64,000 bases of DNA from NCBI GenBank assembly GCA_947579665.1, contig OX388343.1:91802254-91866253 (forward strand), written 5' to 3'. Position numbers and translations under genes: made by a program. This document shows positions 1-12,429 of this stretch, piece by piece; position 1 is the first letter of the stretch; each line of letters begins with the position of its first letter. The notes below the pieces were generated by a model that worked only from the letters and a program-made list of their open reading frames with translations, made no database searches and was not told the DNA's origin. The DNA comes from Sympetrum striolatum (taxonomy: Eukaryota; Arthropoda; Insecta; Odonata; Libellulidae).

Positions 1-120
1 CACAGAAGTAGGCATAGTGAGTCATTCATGAGAAGCTATGTACTTATATATTTTTTTCATTTTCTCCGTGAATAGTAACTTCAGCTGCTGAACATTTTTC
101 TAATATCATCCGTCCTAATA

Positions 121-142
121 TTATTGTTATTATTATTATTTA
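121..142. repeat. (ATT)n microsatellite
   Basis: A short run of TTA/ATT triplets with one interruption. Similar triplet runs recur in the window, at 16,700 and 23,560. Confidence 0.8.
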
Positions 143-405
143 TACATTTAAAACTATAGACAGGTATGAAAATAAGCTGGTAGTGTTCGATATAATGCAA
201 AGTTTATGGTCCATTATTTCCATTTATATGTCAATTTTAGTTATTTCCATTATTATTATGGAAATTGATACGTAACTACCAAGCAACTGATACAACGAGC
301 ATCACTTTACCGATACTAGTCTGTGAAATTGATTGCTAAATATAATCCCAAGATAGAAACTCTTCCTCATTAGGTTGATAAAAATTGTTAAGCTATGCTA
401 TATAC

Positions 406-460
406 AAGTCAATTATTATATTATATTTAAGTCAATAATTATTATATTATACATAAATCA
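406..460. repeat. Short AT-rich tandem repeat, ~23 bp unit
   Basis: Two adjacent copies begin with AAGTCAAT and continue with TTATTATATTAT-type sequence, at 406 and 429. A weaker third copy (AAATCAAT) follows. This is a local minisatellite with no coding content. Confidence 0.6.
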
Positions 461-1733
461 ATTACTCATATAAATTTTATTCATCGCATACTTCGTTCAC
501 ATTTTAACTTGAAACTTCCACTTTTTTGTTGCTTTCTATTCTTAAAATAAAATCGTATAAATAAATCATCAGCGTTAAATTTTAAAATTTCAATCTCTCT
601 TTGTTTTAGTTGAAGATAAAATTCTCTTTAGCCATCATAATTACTCATGATTACAAAATCTACAAAAATGATTGGAATTTCCAGTCCAAATCTTTCATGC
701 AAGGAGAGAAAGTTTCTTTTTAATATTTCTGAAGTTATCAATCAGTCTCTCCTTTCTTAAATGAATAAGTTTCGTTTCAAATTAAGCTGAGGTAATGTAT
801 AATCTTAAATGAGTTTGGCGAAGAAAGGAAAAGCTTATGAAAGGATTGACCATTATTCATCAATGGATGAAAACATTATTCAAAAACAAGTAGTCCGAAG
901 AGAAATATTCCCTTAACTAAGAATAAGAAGGAAATTTAGGCTCTATTTTAGTTTGTCAATGAAATATTTAATACCTAAGAGAGAAGGCTTCTGGAAATAC
1001 TTTGGATCTGAAAATGTGAAAAATTTATTCAAAAATATTTGAGTTACGAGTATATCTCATACGATAAGTGGTTCTTTTTTTTAATTACCAAATAATGGTA
1101 AAATTAATCTCTATAACTGTCCCTCATAGTATAACTTTCAAGAGATACCATTTACCAAAAAAGGAGATAAAGATGTTTTGGAGAACACCTGAATGATATT
1201 CGGCTTGACAATGGAAATAATTGGGAACGAAAGCTGCAGCACCGAACAGGAAGTCTGTAATCCAGTATCGATTGTGACGGAAGTGACGGAAAAAGTACAC
1301 CATCATGACACTCGTAGAGCGTTACTCCCGTAATGAATCACCTCTTTGTGTATTACCTTCCGCTCTCGTCACTGTCTTTTCAATTTGCCTCTCCTCCTTC
1401 CGCAAAGAATAATCCGGCTTCGGGTGAAAAATGCAAATGCACATTCTGCACGAACCCTCGCATCCATTATTTCCCTCCTCAGCACATCACGTGTGGGAGT
1501 ACCATCACTTCCTACCACACCCGATCACTTTTTATCGTTTTACTTCTCATTTCTAACTCTAGCGCGTCTATATGTTTTATCGCTAACTTCTTTCGAAATG
1601 GAATTGATTTAGAGTAACTTAAACATAAATGTAGCGCGACAATCGCAAGATCCTGGCTTGGCAGGATTACAACAAACCAATTAAGGACCACGTCTCATTG
1701 AGGAACTTGTTCAATGAAAAACGAAGATTCTTG

Positions 1734-1866
1734 GGCTCCCGGATAGTCATGTGGACAGCGCGTTTGCCTTTGATGAAAGCGGTCCCGGGTTCGAACCCCG
1801 GTGGGAGCCAATGTGCGAAATGACCTAAGCTGTCGAAGCACTTTTAGCAATACTACTACTACTACG
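1734..1866 (+). mobile_element. tRNA-derived SINE (family A, copy 1)
   Basis: The head is tRNA-like. An A-box-like stretch TAGTCATGTGG starts at 1744 and a perfect B box GGTTCGAACCCC starts at 1788. The T arm has a CCGGG/CCCGG stem, and GGCTCCC (1734-1740) can pair with GGGAGCC (1803-1809) as an acceptor stem. The anticodon arm is degenerate, so this is unlikely to be a working tRNA gene. After the head comes a short body (CAATGTGCGAAATG, then CCTAAGCTGTCGAAGC) and a triplet tail of repeated TAC. The same body and a triplet tail recur at 46.4 kb, which shows a dispersed Pol III retroposon rather than a gene. Confidence 0.85.
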
Positions 1867-1869
1867 AAG

Positions 1870-4800
1870 ATTCTTCAAAGGAGATTTACATTGCAATCTA
1901 CATCGCCCATATATCTGTGTTGCATGCAAATTCGCACTACTAAGATTGGTGTGCATCCTTTAACTCCATATTTAAAAATAAAACCAGTATGGTAAACCAT
2001 ATAGTGTGTGAGTTTTCAATTGCATGTATGCAATACCACCTCCGTAACTCCAATTGCATTCTTTACCGTTACTATATTTTCATTTGGTATTCATATTTTA
2101 ATATCACTATTTTAAAAACAAGGTTTGTGGCTGTAAATTTGTGGAACTCCATTACAGGAATGGAAGGCCAATTACTAAGAACGAGTCCAACAAAATATTT
2201 ATTTTATAGACATAGCTCAATTCATACAGTCATAAATAGGCACTAAAAACAAAAATAAAATCACACCGCAATAAGTAGAAAACCACAGATGGGTGTTGGG
2301 TGGGGTGGAGAGGAGAAAAAATTAGGGTAATAAACGCAAATTTGGAAGTAAACGCTCAAATAAATATTTAAATGAACTATTACTTAGACATTGTTCTTTC
2401 ATAACATCACTGTTTAAACCTGAACACTGATATTTATTTGTAATTCATATTGTTCTTTTTCGCCGTATTGTTTTTTTCACAAATTACTGTTTGTTTTGCC
2501 TTTGTGAAAGTTTATCCTTGCTTCCTTTATTTGTTTTTCTTCGGGTTTCCTTTAAATTACTTTTCTATTAAATCTTCCTTACAGGATTAGTTGGTTTCAC
2601 AGGTTTTTGCGTATTTTGCCCTCCTCATGGGTGTTTGAAATTGTGTGTGATAAATTTCACTCCTAAGAGCAACCTTAAGTTTTTTAAATTTGGACTTAAA
2701 CTTAAATTTTGTAAGACGCTAGGTTAAATGTATGTAGATCCTCTAAATTTTGAATGTTTTCTAAATAAAGATACTTCATATTTATCATTATGTAGATGCA
2801 TTACATAAGTAAGCGGGGACTACGATGTACTCTTTGCTCATCAGTACTCACAGATGGTTTAAATACGCCCCTGGACCCATACTTCCTTCATTTTGCTACG
2901 CCTTCCTAATCTCTTTGAGACCATCTTTCTCTATTTTCTACTTCTTCCCGTGCGTAACTCTCCCGTAGAGTACATTGACACTGTGAGACGTCTGCTCTCA
3001 TCTTCGCGTATTTTTTCCCCCAACTCATTCCCGTGACGACCCGCTTTTCTCTCGAAGGAGATGATTCAAACAGGCCTTCGCTGGAATTCGAGAAAGGCCC
3101 AGCGAGCCTTGGGCGCCTCTTCCACCTTTTTTCTTGTTCCGGTAAGGATTTCGCGGGAAGCAATCTCTTGTGTTTCCATCATAGTGGGATTAAGTATACT
3201 TATTTAGGAGAAATGCTTGAGAAATGACGCACGCTGAGTCTCAACCGTGGAAGTGTGCTCTAGAGATTGGTAGGAAGTGGTTCTTAGTGGAACGTCAAAG
3301 GTGTAGATTCCAGGAAACGACCAGGTTAATCGTTGTAAGATGGGGAAGATTTCGATTACGTAAGGAAGATTGCTTCCAAATGAGTAAGTCTGGCACTTGT
3401 GTGAATGCTTGAATGCCTTCGATAAACTTAAGTTGACGAAAAAACATATAAATATCTTAACACGAAATTTACAATTTTTTTGCATAAATTTAAAGAGATA
3501 TTCATTCTTAGGTTTGTATGTAAATTATATGTGCACTTGAAAACACTGTTTTAAAATTTGCGATACCACTATTGTGGTAGGGAACGCGGAGCCCCGTGCC
3601 TCTAAACGTTAGCGCCTTTGAGAATCTTCAGTAGAAATAACCCTCGAAATAAGTTTGACGTATTTAGTAGAATGATTATAGCATTGCCAGTAAAAGTGGC
3701 ATCTTTTCAAAGTTAATTATTAAAATGGTTATAAATATCAAACATTTCCCTAAAGAGGTGTATTTATTTTTGAAATTCAAAATAAGACAGTTGATAAGAT
3801 TGAAAAATAAAAATTTACGTGCATAGAATTTTTAAAAAAATATTTTTTTCCATAGGAATTTCAATAAATTTTCTATAAAGCTTTTTAAATCATAAATATT
3901 TTTAAATATGTTTTCCTGCATTTCGGAAAAACAATACTAACACAAACATGAAAATATTGCAATTTATTTCCCAAGGTCCCGAAGATCCTAGAGACGGTTA
4001 TAGTAATATCTTCTCCTTTTTTCTCTACCGATACTAATATTTTGGACATCGACGAGAAACCTTATGTCGTTGACGCATGCAATGCAGAGAAATCTTCAAA
4101 TAAATTTTAAAGGGAAAACTTCGAGATGCCTCCCTCTTCCCAATGCTTTGCTTTTTAAATAGAGCTGACAATGGCGTTTAAAGTAATTATATGGTAATGC
4201 CAAGAAAGGATAATTAAATAGAAAAGAGAGGGATTCATTATAAATATTGTCTGATCTTTGCTTTCCGAAGCCATATATAGGAAATCGCTGGAGGAGGACG
4301 ATTTCACCTTCTCGAAAACTTTAGGGGAATTCTCTTTCACATCAATAATCAACATCAGATTTCATTTCTCATCGGCACAGCGTAAAAAGAAAGTTGGTTG
4401 TTTACATGTTTTCTCTTAAAGACGCTCCAATACGGTATCTTGCATCTCTGAAACAAGACCATACTCATCACCTTGTCTTCTCATTTACGGCATGGCATTT
4501 GTGCCCAAAGATTTCAATCGACGTAAAGACATACGTCGTCATATTAGCTCATTCAGATGTTTCCGAAGCTTAGAACTTCCATAGGTTTCCCAAGGTTGTC
4601 CAACGGGCTGTTTAGGTAATGATTCACGGAAGGGAAGATTATGAGAAGCTCGATTTCACATTTTCGGAAAGTTTTGAAGAGATTGTCGGAGAAAATTCGG
4701 GGGAGAACGGGCTCTCTTAGTGAAATGAAAGGAATGAATCAGCGGTCTTCATTTTAGCAAGGCAAAATGAATAAATTAGAGATTGACGGGGTAAGGGTTG

Positions 4801-5500
4801 TTGTAATATTGCAGATATTTGGAGTTCTGACTTTCTTGAAAAACAAAAACATAATTAGGCACCAAACATATATATAACTGAAGAAGAGAAATTCCCACTA
4901 GATCAAATTCAGCTCCAATATTTTATCACTAAGTAACAAACTTATAAATTACATTCCTAATTATTAAAATTTATTGATAAGTATAATCCATTTAAAGCTC
5001 TGACATGAAGTCTATATCTGACCAAAAATACTGAAAAACGGAAAGTAGGATTGATTGATGATACCTACACTAAAAAACTCATCTGCTAAGTGTATCCGTG
5101 AAAGACACATTTGTCACAACTGACTTATAAATATATTCTCTTCTGTATTACCTTCATTTAGCCCTGAAGTACAGGAGCAAATTTCTTCTGCAATTAAAAG
5201 GACCGATTCCTTCAAACTGACTGAGTCATATCTCGAAAAGGGTATCATATGCGGATTGATATCGATAAAGAGTGAACACAACCAATTGCCTAAGTAAAGA
5301 AGGTAGAGAACAAAATCTTCAATGGAAGGGATCACATGAATTGGGAGTGTTTCATCAGATCTCAGAAAAATGATAGCTAATAAATTGTTAATAGGATGCA
5401 TCTTACCGCAGTTATTTTTGATTTGCGAATTTTAATTTATATCTTCCTTTGAATAGGTTTTATATGGACTTCAAACTTTGCCTTAATTAAGATCAGGTTT
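1870..5500. other. AT-rich non-coding stretch
   Basis: No gene is recognised. A slightly more GC-rich interval at 2,880-3,420 has open frames of 60-95 codons on both strands, overlapping each other, which is typical of chance. A small hairpin at 3,565-3,580 (TACCAC, TATT loop, GTGGTA) is the only compact structure noticed. Confidence 0.55.
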
Positions 5501-5725
5501 TAACAAGTTATTATGCCTATATGCATCTTCTAATAGGTCCTGGGTTCGACACCAGGCGTCTACAAAAATTAGAAATTGCAACGACTTTTAAGATTTTTTT
5601 AAGCCCTTCCCTAACATTGTAACTCAAAACTTGGCATGTGAATAAAGATTATAAATACATTTTATATGCTTGCAGTATGCAAGCAACTTTTAATCGTATA
5701 TTAAATAGTTCACATACAAAATAAT
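5500..5725 (+). repeat. Solitary relative of the 17.3-18.3 kb B-box repeat
   Basis: A B-box-like motif CTGGGTTCGACACCAG starts at 5,541. About 125 bp further on, at 5,668-5,684, is the palindrome GCTTGCAGTATGCAAGC (7 bp arms, GTA spacer). In the array at 17.3-18.3 kb, the last B-box motif is followed about 115 bp later by the identical 17-base palindrome, and in both places similar AT-rich sequence follows (CTTTTAATCGTATA here, ATTTTACTCGTATA there). The shared layout identifies one dispersed family present here as a single unit. Confidence 0.7.
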
Positions 5726-7335
5726 TTATCAACCTAACGGTGGGCCTAAATGCCACACTCCATCCTCTTGCATGTCGTTTACGTCTTAAGAGTTCACTTC
5801 AACTAGGGAATGCATAAGATTCTTTCAAGGTCATTTATCAATCTATTTCATACGGGCATGATGGTCTTCCTTTTGTCTTCTGCCTTTTTCGAAAGGCTGC
5901 GCCCACGGCGATAATTACACCGAAGCAGTTTTAGATGAAATCGCTTTAGGCCTAATGGTTAATGAGAAATGAATTCATTTTCTGGGAATCCTACGCCCAA
6001 AATAGACTCCACTCACTTCATGACTAAAATGACTTCGTATTAGAGAGCTATCACATTATGTAAATGACAGTGCTCGTTGCTGTCACTTCAATGTATTGTT
6101 ATTCTGATATGGGCACAAACTATGCACAGGCATTTCTTTTGTTCCATAGAATAGTGTAGGTAATAAAAATTTGTTCCGCTCGCTCCTCTCGGCCGTTTTA
6201 ATAGAATAGCCCAACGTTCTGCTTCCATAAATACTGGTTTTACTTTTAGTTTTCTTTATAATTGAACTAAAATTAAATGACATTCAAACGCAATAAGGAA
6301 TAAAAGCACGGTTTTTCCACGATTAAATGCTATAAAATCTTTTATAATTAAATCCGATTATTTAATAAAGAAACGCCTAGAGAAGTAGTAATAATAAGGA
6401 AAATAGAGAGACAAAGAAAGAAATACAAAAAAGTATGTGTAATTAATTAAATCTCTTCATTTTCTGTCTTATTAATCACTACGTTTATTCAGGTAAAATG
6501 GATTGGCAGATAATTAGAAAAATTTTAAAGAGTTCAAAAATAGAAGAGGGAGATTCTCTTCCTATACATTTCGGTGACTTCAACTAAAGATTACTTTCCT
6601 TTTCAACTTGGAATAATAACGTAATCAGAATTCATTTCGAGCGTGTGAGTTCTATCGGAGCATGAATCTGATTTTCTCTGATTTACTTGAACAAAACAAA
6701 GCATTTACCTATACCTAAAAATATGTCAAATTTACAGAAATGAGTAACGGCTTGGCTTTTCATTAGTTATGCCCACCATTACTCAATCTCCATCAACTCT
6801 TTTCATGTCTTCTTCGTTACCTTTCCTCTACAATATTCAGCCCGGAGGTAATCCCATCCCTCCACCATTGGTTACTTGAGGCTTTGAGGAAAGGGGGCTT
6901 ACTAGTTGAGGTGAGGAATGAAGTAACTGCCGTTCCTACTAGGCTCGTCGATTAAGAATACTGTCCACAAATAAGACCACGAGTGCAGCAGAAAGTCACT
7001 AACGAGTGATCTATCCTGGGCATTCAATGAATAGTTAATGAATGCCGTTATCATTCATAACTTAGTACATTTCATTATTACAGCCATGAACAAGATTTAA
7101 AGCAAACGATACATTAATATTTCCCATTTCTCATTATTCATAAACAATAATTCAAAGCAAATGAAATATTAATATTGAGACTAAGTCACTTCTTCTCTTT
7201 TTCTTTATGGAGTTCCAGAAAGCACCAGCTCGATTGATTTTATTAATATTTCCCTATCCTGTGCAGAATCAAAAATGAATTAAATTCAATTCATCACCAT
7301 CTATTGGAAGAAATTAATAATTTACATGTTAATTT

Positions 7336-7395
7336 ATTCCACTTTAATTAATTAATTTACGAAATTAGAATTTAATTAATTTATCAAAGTGGAAT
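7336..7395. repeat. AT-rich inverted repeat
   Basis: ATTCCACTTT at 7,336-7,345 is matched by its complement AAAGTGGAAT at 7,386-7,395, with TAATTAATT-rich sequence between that also pairs in part. It can fold into a cruciform or hairpin of about 60 bp. It may be a MITE remnant, but no target duplication was identified. Confidence 0.55.
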
Positions 7396-8549
7396 TTAAT
7401 TAATTGATAATTTAATGTGTTAATTCTAACATAAAAGCAATATTCTATTCCATATACCCTCTTATAGTAAATTCTAGTAAAGGAAAATAATTAGTTTCTC
7501 CCTCTAGGTCGCGAAGAAATTAATTAAATTCATTTTTATTTGGTGCAGGATAGATAAAATTAATTTTTCACTTACTATTGCACTTTTTTCATGTATATAA
7601 AAACTAATCCAATCTAGAGGAAAAAAAAACAAATAATTCCTACTTAATATGCAAATTATATTAGGATCTTTATTATATTATATATAGGATCTTTTATTCT
7701 TTTCTTATCACCACGTATACTGTTGTTAATCCTCGCCACACCCATACCCTTAAGACATGAAATCTCTAGATACCTTTCTCTCGAATGCATAAAGTCGGCT
7801 TCTTATGGACATTCCAATTAATACCGTAATTTGTTTAAGCGACAGTAAAACGGGGGGGCATTAACGGCTCTCAAGGGAAAGAGTTCGCAAATTCGCGAAA
7901 ATACAACTTGCTCCATTTTCGCGTCTGAACGGGAGAGCAGTCTCCGCAAACGAGAGCTGTTTCAGGGCACGCGGCCAGCTTCGGCCGCGCATTCCTGAAT
8001 TGTTTTCCGAGCGAAAAACTATTTTTTCTCCTCTCCACACTCGATGCCAGGAATTCCCTGTTTCGCTTCCACCAATTCCCTCCATCAAAAGCCGTAAACA
8101 TGCCGCAAAAAGCATTCTTTTTTACGCAAGAAGCCTAAATTGTACGTGGATGTACCTTCCCACTTGCCTCCTTTGGATGGGATGTCAGTTCCATCCACAC
8201 TAACTGGATTTCAAAGGAATTTTAATTCGGGTGTTTACTTTAGGGACTATCCTCTCGCTTTGTTGCAATTTAGAATGAAATGTATCCGCTAGTTTTCGAA
8301 TGGTGAAATTTTTTACATGAATATCATAAGATAGAAGAACTTAATGGCGTTTTTAAAGAATTCCTTGGTTACTTTTTACAATCTATTTTTTCTGCTAATT
8401 AAGATAGCCATTGTGGTCTTTGATAAGACGGTAAGATCTTACACCCACTTATATTATTACTGTAATCAAATCAAGATAATAAAAAAGGAATAAAGTATGG
8501 AAATTATAAAAATGTTTAACTCAAGAAGCTCAAATAATTCAATTTACTC

Positions 8550-8566
8550 TTCTGGTACTACCAGAA
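8550..8566. repeat. Perfect 8 bp palindrome
   Basis: TTCTGGTA and TACCAGAA face each other across a single C. The site is isolated and its role is unknown. Confidence 0.7.
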
Positions 8567-9384
8567 AAGATGCCACTTTTTAAAATCGAAAACATGGAAG
8601 TCATAACTAATGCTTTTTGGATTTTATTGTTATTTTTTTATGGTAACGGAAATTGATACTTTTTAGGATTCAGAAGACTTCTGAGGATAAATAATAAAAA
8701 AAACAATGCTGTTTGATTGTATCATTCATCGGATACGAAACGTAAGTGATTTAAAACATACCTCGATAGATTTTCGTGAGTAACAAAATATTTTTTCTTC
8801 ACTGCTATCTCTTCTTTTGAGGTTGGGAATACCCAAAAAAAATTCAATTCCTTATCATAATATGTATGCCAACGAGAAACGACCATACTTCATTATACTT
8901 AGACCCAGTATAATTAGAACTGACGACAATTAGGGTCTTCATCTTCCCTCTTTAAATTGTAATAAATCGCTATTCAAATAACCTGTCGATGATATTTTTC
9001 AGATCAAGTAGAAATGCAAGAAAAAACCCGTGGCTGGAAACAATGATTCTTATATTTTTATAGCGTTAAAAATTATCAATATTATGTATTAAGATTGTCG
9101 AATTGATATTAAATAATATTTTTAATATCACAATTAATAGCTATTTCATTTCTAATTAGGAACGAAAGAAGCGTTTTCTCACAGGGTGGGATTTTGGAAA
9201 GAAAGTTTTTTAAGAGCCGACTCACGTTTAAGTATATTAATTATGGAGGCAGGATGAAATTAACGAAGTTAAACCTTCCGCAAAGAAATCGATCTCGAAA
9301 TTACGGAGCCGAAGATTTATTGCCCAAGACTGCCCTCTCAACATGAATCGAAGCCACGCAAGATTTATTTGGGGTTAAACTGAC

Positions 9385-9482
9385 ATGGGTTGCAAAGGTC
9401 AGGATTTGAACTCGGCAACCTCTCGGAAAACATTCTGCTTCATTAACGTATTTGCTCGGCTGCATGCTTCTCCTCAAATTGG
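9385..9482 (-). mobile_element. tRNA-like SINE head, Leu/Ser-type (minus strand)
   Basis: Read on the minus strand, CAGCCGAGCAAATACG resembles the A box of a class II tRNA. It is followed by GAATGTTTTCCGAGAGG, which looks like a decayed anticodon arm plus long variable arm, and then by the B-box-like GAGTTCAAATCC. The order and spacing fit a tRNA-Leu or tRNA-Ser derived head. The arms are mismatched, so this is a retroposon or tRNA pseudogene, not a working tRNA. No second copy was seen in the window. Confidence 0.6.
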
Positions 9483-10257
9483 GTAACATTTATTATTTTT
9501 GGCAGTAAAGATCACAAGATCGGTCTCATGAACGACGGCATTGTCTCTCGAAGTATCCTTTAATTATGATTTTCATGAGCGTATTAAACTCTTAATTTCC
9601 CATGTAAAATGATTTTGCTCGAGCGATGCAACCGTAAGCATACATGGGGAACGATTCATCAGATGTTTATGTTTTGGATTTAATTTCTCAGCTTCATCTT
9701 CCTTCGTTAAGACTCATGCCTATCCTAATGAACTCTCGTGAAGTTCCTTAATGGAGTTAATTATTTCAACAGTTAAACAGGAGATCGAGTAACCATTCAT
9801 TCGGTCTAACCTAACGTCAACCAACTTGATTCTTTGGTTACATTATTGTTTTCTGGATTAAATGAGTCATTTCTATAAGAATCCTGCTGTTGAGTAGAGA
9901 GTTAAAGGGAGGAATAGGAAAGATGAGCCGAAAGGAACATACTTCCTTTCAAAATCAATATCGTAGAAAGCTTGATATATCACCTTACACATTCAGAAAA
10001 TGTAAATAAATTTCTATTGCTATTAATAAAAAAATTGATTCTCATCCAACTTCCTGATTTCCTGGTAATAATGTCTACCAAACGTTTTTTATGCATGCAA
10101 AATTTTACCTAGACGAAATAATTACACTCAGGAATAGTTCTACCTTTTATCCTTACCACGATGCTTGGATAAGGTGCTGATTGTGAAAACAAAAAATACC
10201 AACATGAATGGGCATTAGCGACCACCATATTTAAAGATAACAAGAAGTAAAACATAT

Positions 10258-10336
10258 CGACATTATTGGGACTCGAATCCAGGTCTCCCACTTTATGGGC
10301 AGGTATTCTGATCATTAAATTGCCATGCCGCAATTG
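10258..10336 (-). mobile_element. tRNA-like SINE head (minus strand)
   Basis: On the minus strand, CATGGCAATTTAATG (A-box-like, TGGCNNA pattern) is followed about 45 bases later by GGATTCGAGTCCC (B box). A paired CCCA/TGGG lies between them where an anticodon arm would sit. The spacing fits Pol III internal promoters. It differs from the 1.7 and 46.4 kb family. No acceptor stem is preserved, so a retroposon head or tRNA pseudogene is the best reading. Confidence 0.6.
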
Positions 10337-10707
10337 GTTCTTTATTGGCACACGCTTCTTCGTTAATTAACATTTTGAAGATCACCATTTCTGTTTAAGT
10401 TTATAAATCAGCTTTATTAAAAGATTTAACATATCCTGGGATTCGTCAAATGCATGCATTAAGATTCACGGCTTTAACTTAAACACACGGTGAAACTTAA
10501 TAAGAAGTAGATGTTTCAATCTCATTTAGTACTACGTGAGCTGTGGACAACGACGACCAATTCTTGTTTCTTTCCAATTTCTCTATCGGTTTATGGGACA
10601 AAAATCATTGAAAGTCTGGTTGTCGGTTGGTGACCTAAAATTCTACTCCTTACGTTCATTCAAAAGAATTCAACTGAGAAGAAATAACATCAAAGCGTAC
10701 TCCTGAC

Positions 10708-10736
10708 AAATACCCATCATTTGCTGATGGGTATTT
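10708..10736. repeat. Perfect 12 bp hairpin
   Basis: AAATACCCATCA at 10,708-10,719 pairs perfectly with TGATGGGTATTT at 10,725-10,736 across a 5-base TTTGC loop. No gene lies next to it. Confidence 0.75.
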
Positions 10737-12429
10737 TTCAACACCTTTGAAAATCCATCTTAATGTTAGTGCCGTTTTTTTCGAAGCCAGAAGGGTTGAA
10801 GAGTTGCCTGGCATTTGAAGGGAATCAGGATTAAGATTTCAAAGTCTAATGAGATGAAAGTGTTTGCAGAGAAAGTGAAAACAGCGTTCGTTACCTCGTC
10901 CATAGATATCTTCTTAGAGCTTAAAACCTTTACTATCATATCAGCTATCTCTGATGTATAAGTTATCCGGGAAGATTATATCGAGAAGGGAAACGGAACA
11001 TATTGGGTGGAAATTTCTAATGTAAATGCGTTGTTTGTGAGAGTGGTGTCGCGTTTTCTGGTATTATTTCTCTAGACTACTTCAGAGGATATTTTTACGC
11101 TAAAACTTAAAGAAAAATGATAAATTAAAAATTAAAAGGATTTGCCAAATTAAAGCAACTGAAAATCAATGATTGAATACTCTAATAACTAAAATTTCCC
11201 GATTCATTCAGAAGTGAGTAATAGCAATAAAAATACCTTATCGGGAAATAATTTCAAGAGATATATTTATAAATATTTTTTTATCTTCGGCAATGATGCT
11301 GGAACTTCTTACTTAAAGAAATGAATTGCAGTAAGAACTAATGCTTTCTACGTGTCATTTATTCAAACTTACTAGCTGTGGTTTTTGTATATATTTCCAC
11401 CATTATCTGGGATGAGGTATAGCAGGTAGGCGTAGTTCATATAGAGATGGAGTAAACCCGAAGTCATTCTCGTTTAAATTTATAAAAATCACTTATTCTT
11501 TGATGATCACAGGTTCGTTTTTTAAATTGCCATTACATAGTTATCAAAATGGAGTAAATATGTGAAAATATGTATTAATTAAATATTTTCCGTCGGCATG
11601 GCTAAAGGTATCATTGCGATTACATCATTAAAATGTTAGAAAATGAGCAGAGGTTTTGAGCGGAGATATACTGGTAACAGCGCAACTTAGCCCAAATGAA
11701 ACGATCGTAATGGTTGCAATTAAACCTGGTTCTAACGTTGATCATTACACTGGGAATCGGCATTGCCTCCAGCCCACTTTCTAAATGGCCTAAGTGTGCT
11801 CGTTGACGTAAGCACCCAACTGCCATAATGTGAATTAGCAAGCTCTTTTGCGATTATTTAAAGACTAAATTAATATTCATAAGACTCATTTCTTTAGTAA
11901 CAAGTAAGTTATAAAATACTTAGTAGGTAATAAATATATAAGAAGAAAACATAGCTTGAGTTCTAGAAATAATAAAACATGATTTAACAGTCAGGTCTTT
12001 CTGAGCCAAATATAGCTCGTCAGGATGTGCGTTGAAGTTAAACTTATTGACTAAAATTGCACACAAAAAGCAAATAAAATAAGATATCACAAAAATGCAT
12101 TCTTTACCAGATTACACGGTACATTTTTGTTAGAATATTGTACAGTTAAAATTACTAAAGAGTAATATTATTACTAACATTTATATTATTATGATAATAA
12201 ATTTAAAAAACAAAGATAGAGTGTGTTACACTTTCAAGTAAATTCCGTTTTTTGTAGCCTTTTTTTACTATTGACATCCTTCTTAAAAATTGTAGGTGAA
12301 TTGGCAGTTCATTGAAGAGGATTGGCTGAGTCACTTCTGAAGCTTGCTTAGCATGGTAATTGTAATATATAGGAATGGCTCAACTCAGTTCTTCAGCACA
12401 TACCACGGTACATTTTGCACACACGCATT

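Larger units (their letters stand above)
1..1690. other. AT-rich non-coding stretch
   Basis: No gene is recognised here. The sequence is AT-rich with frequent stops in all frames. Two overlapping plus-strand frames of about 90 codons near 1333-1617 lie in a locally more GC-rich patch and resemble no family I know. Simple repeats in the block are listed separately. Confidence 0.6.
5725..9380. other. AT-rich non-coding stretch
   Basis: No gene is recognised. It holds an AT-rich inverted repeat at 7,336-7,395, a more GC-rich patch at 7,840-8,200 with overlapping frames on both strands, and a short palindrome at 8,550-8,566. Confidence 0.55.
9485..12425. other. AT-rich non-coding stretch
   Basis: No gene is recognised. 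It contains the tRNA-like repeat at 10.26-10.34 kb and the hairpin at 10,708. Otherwise it is AT-rich with frequent stops. Confidence 0.55.

Noticed and set aside
1735..1809. Functional tRNA gene
   Set aside because: The acceptor and T arms pair well and the A and B boxes are present, but the anticodon arm does not form a regular 5 bp stem with a 7-base loop, and the body plus tail recur at 46.4 kb. A SINE is the better reading.
10708..10740. Bacterial-type intrinsic terminator
   Set aside because: The hairpin plus T run looks like one, but there is no bacterial gene context anywhere in the window.
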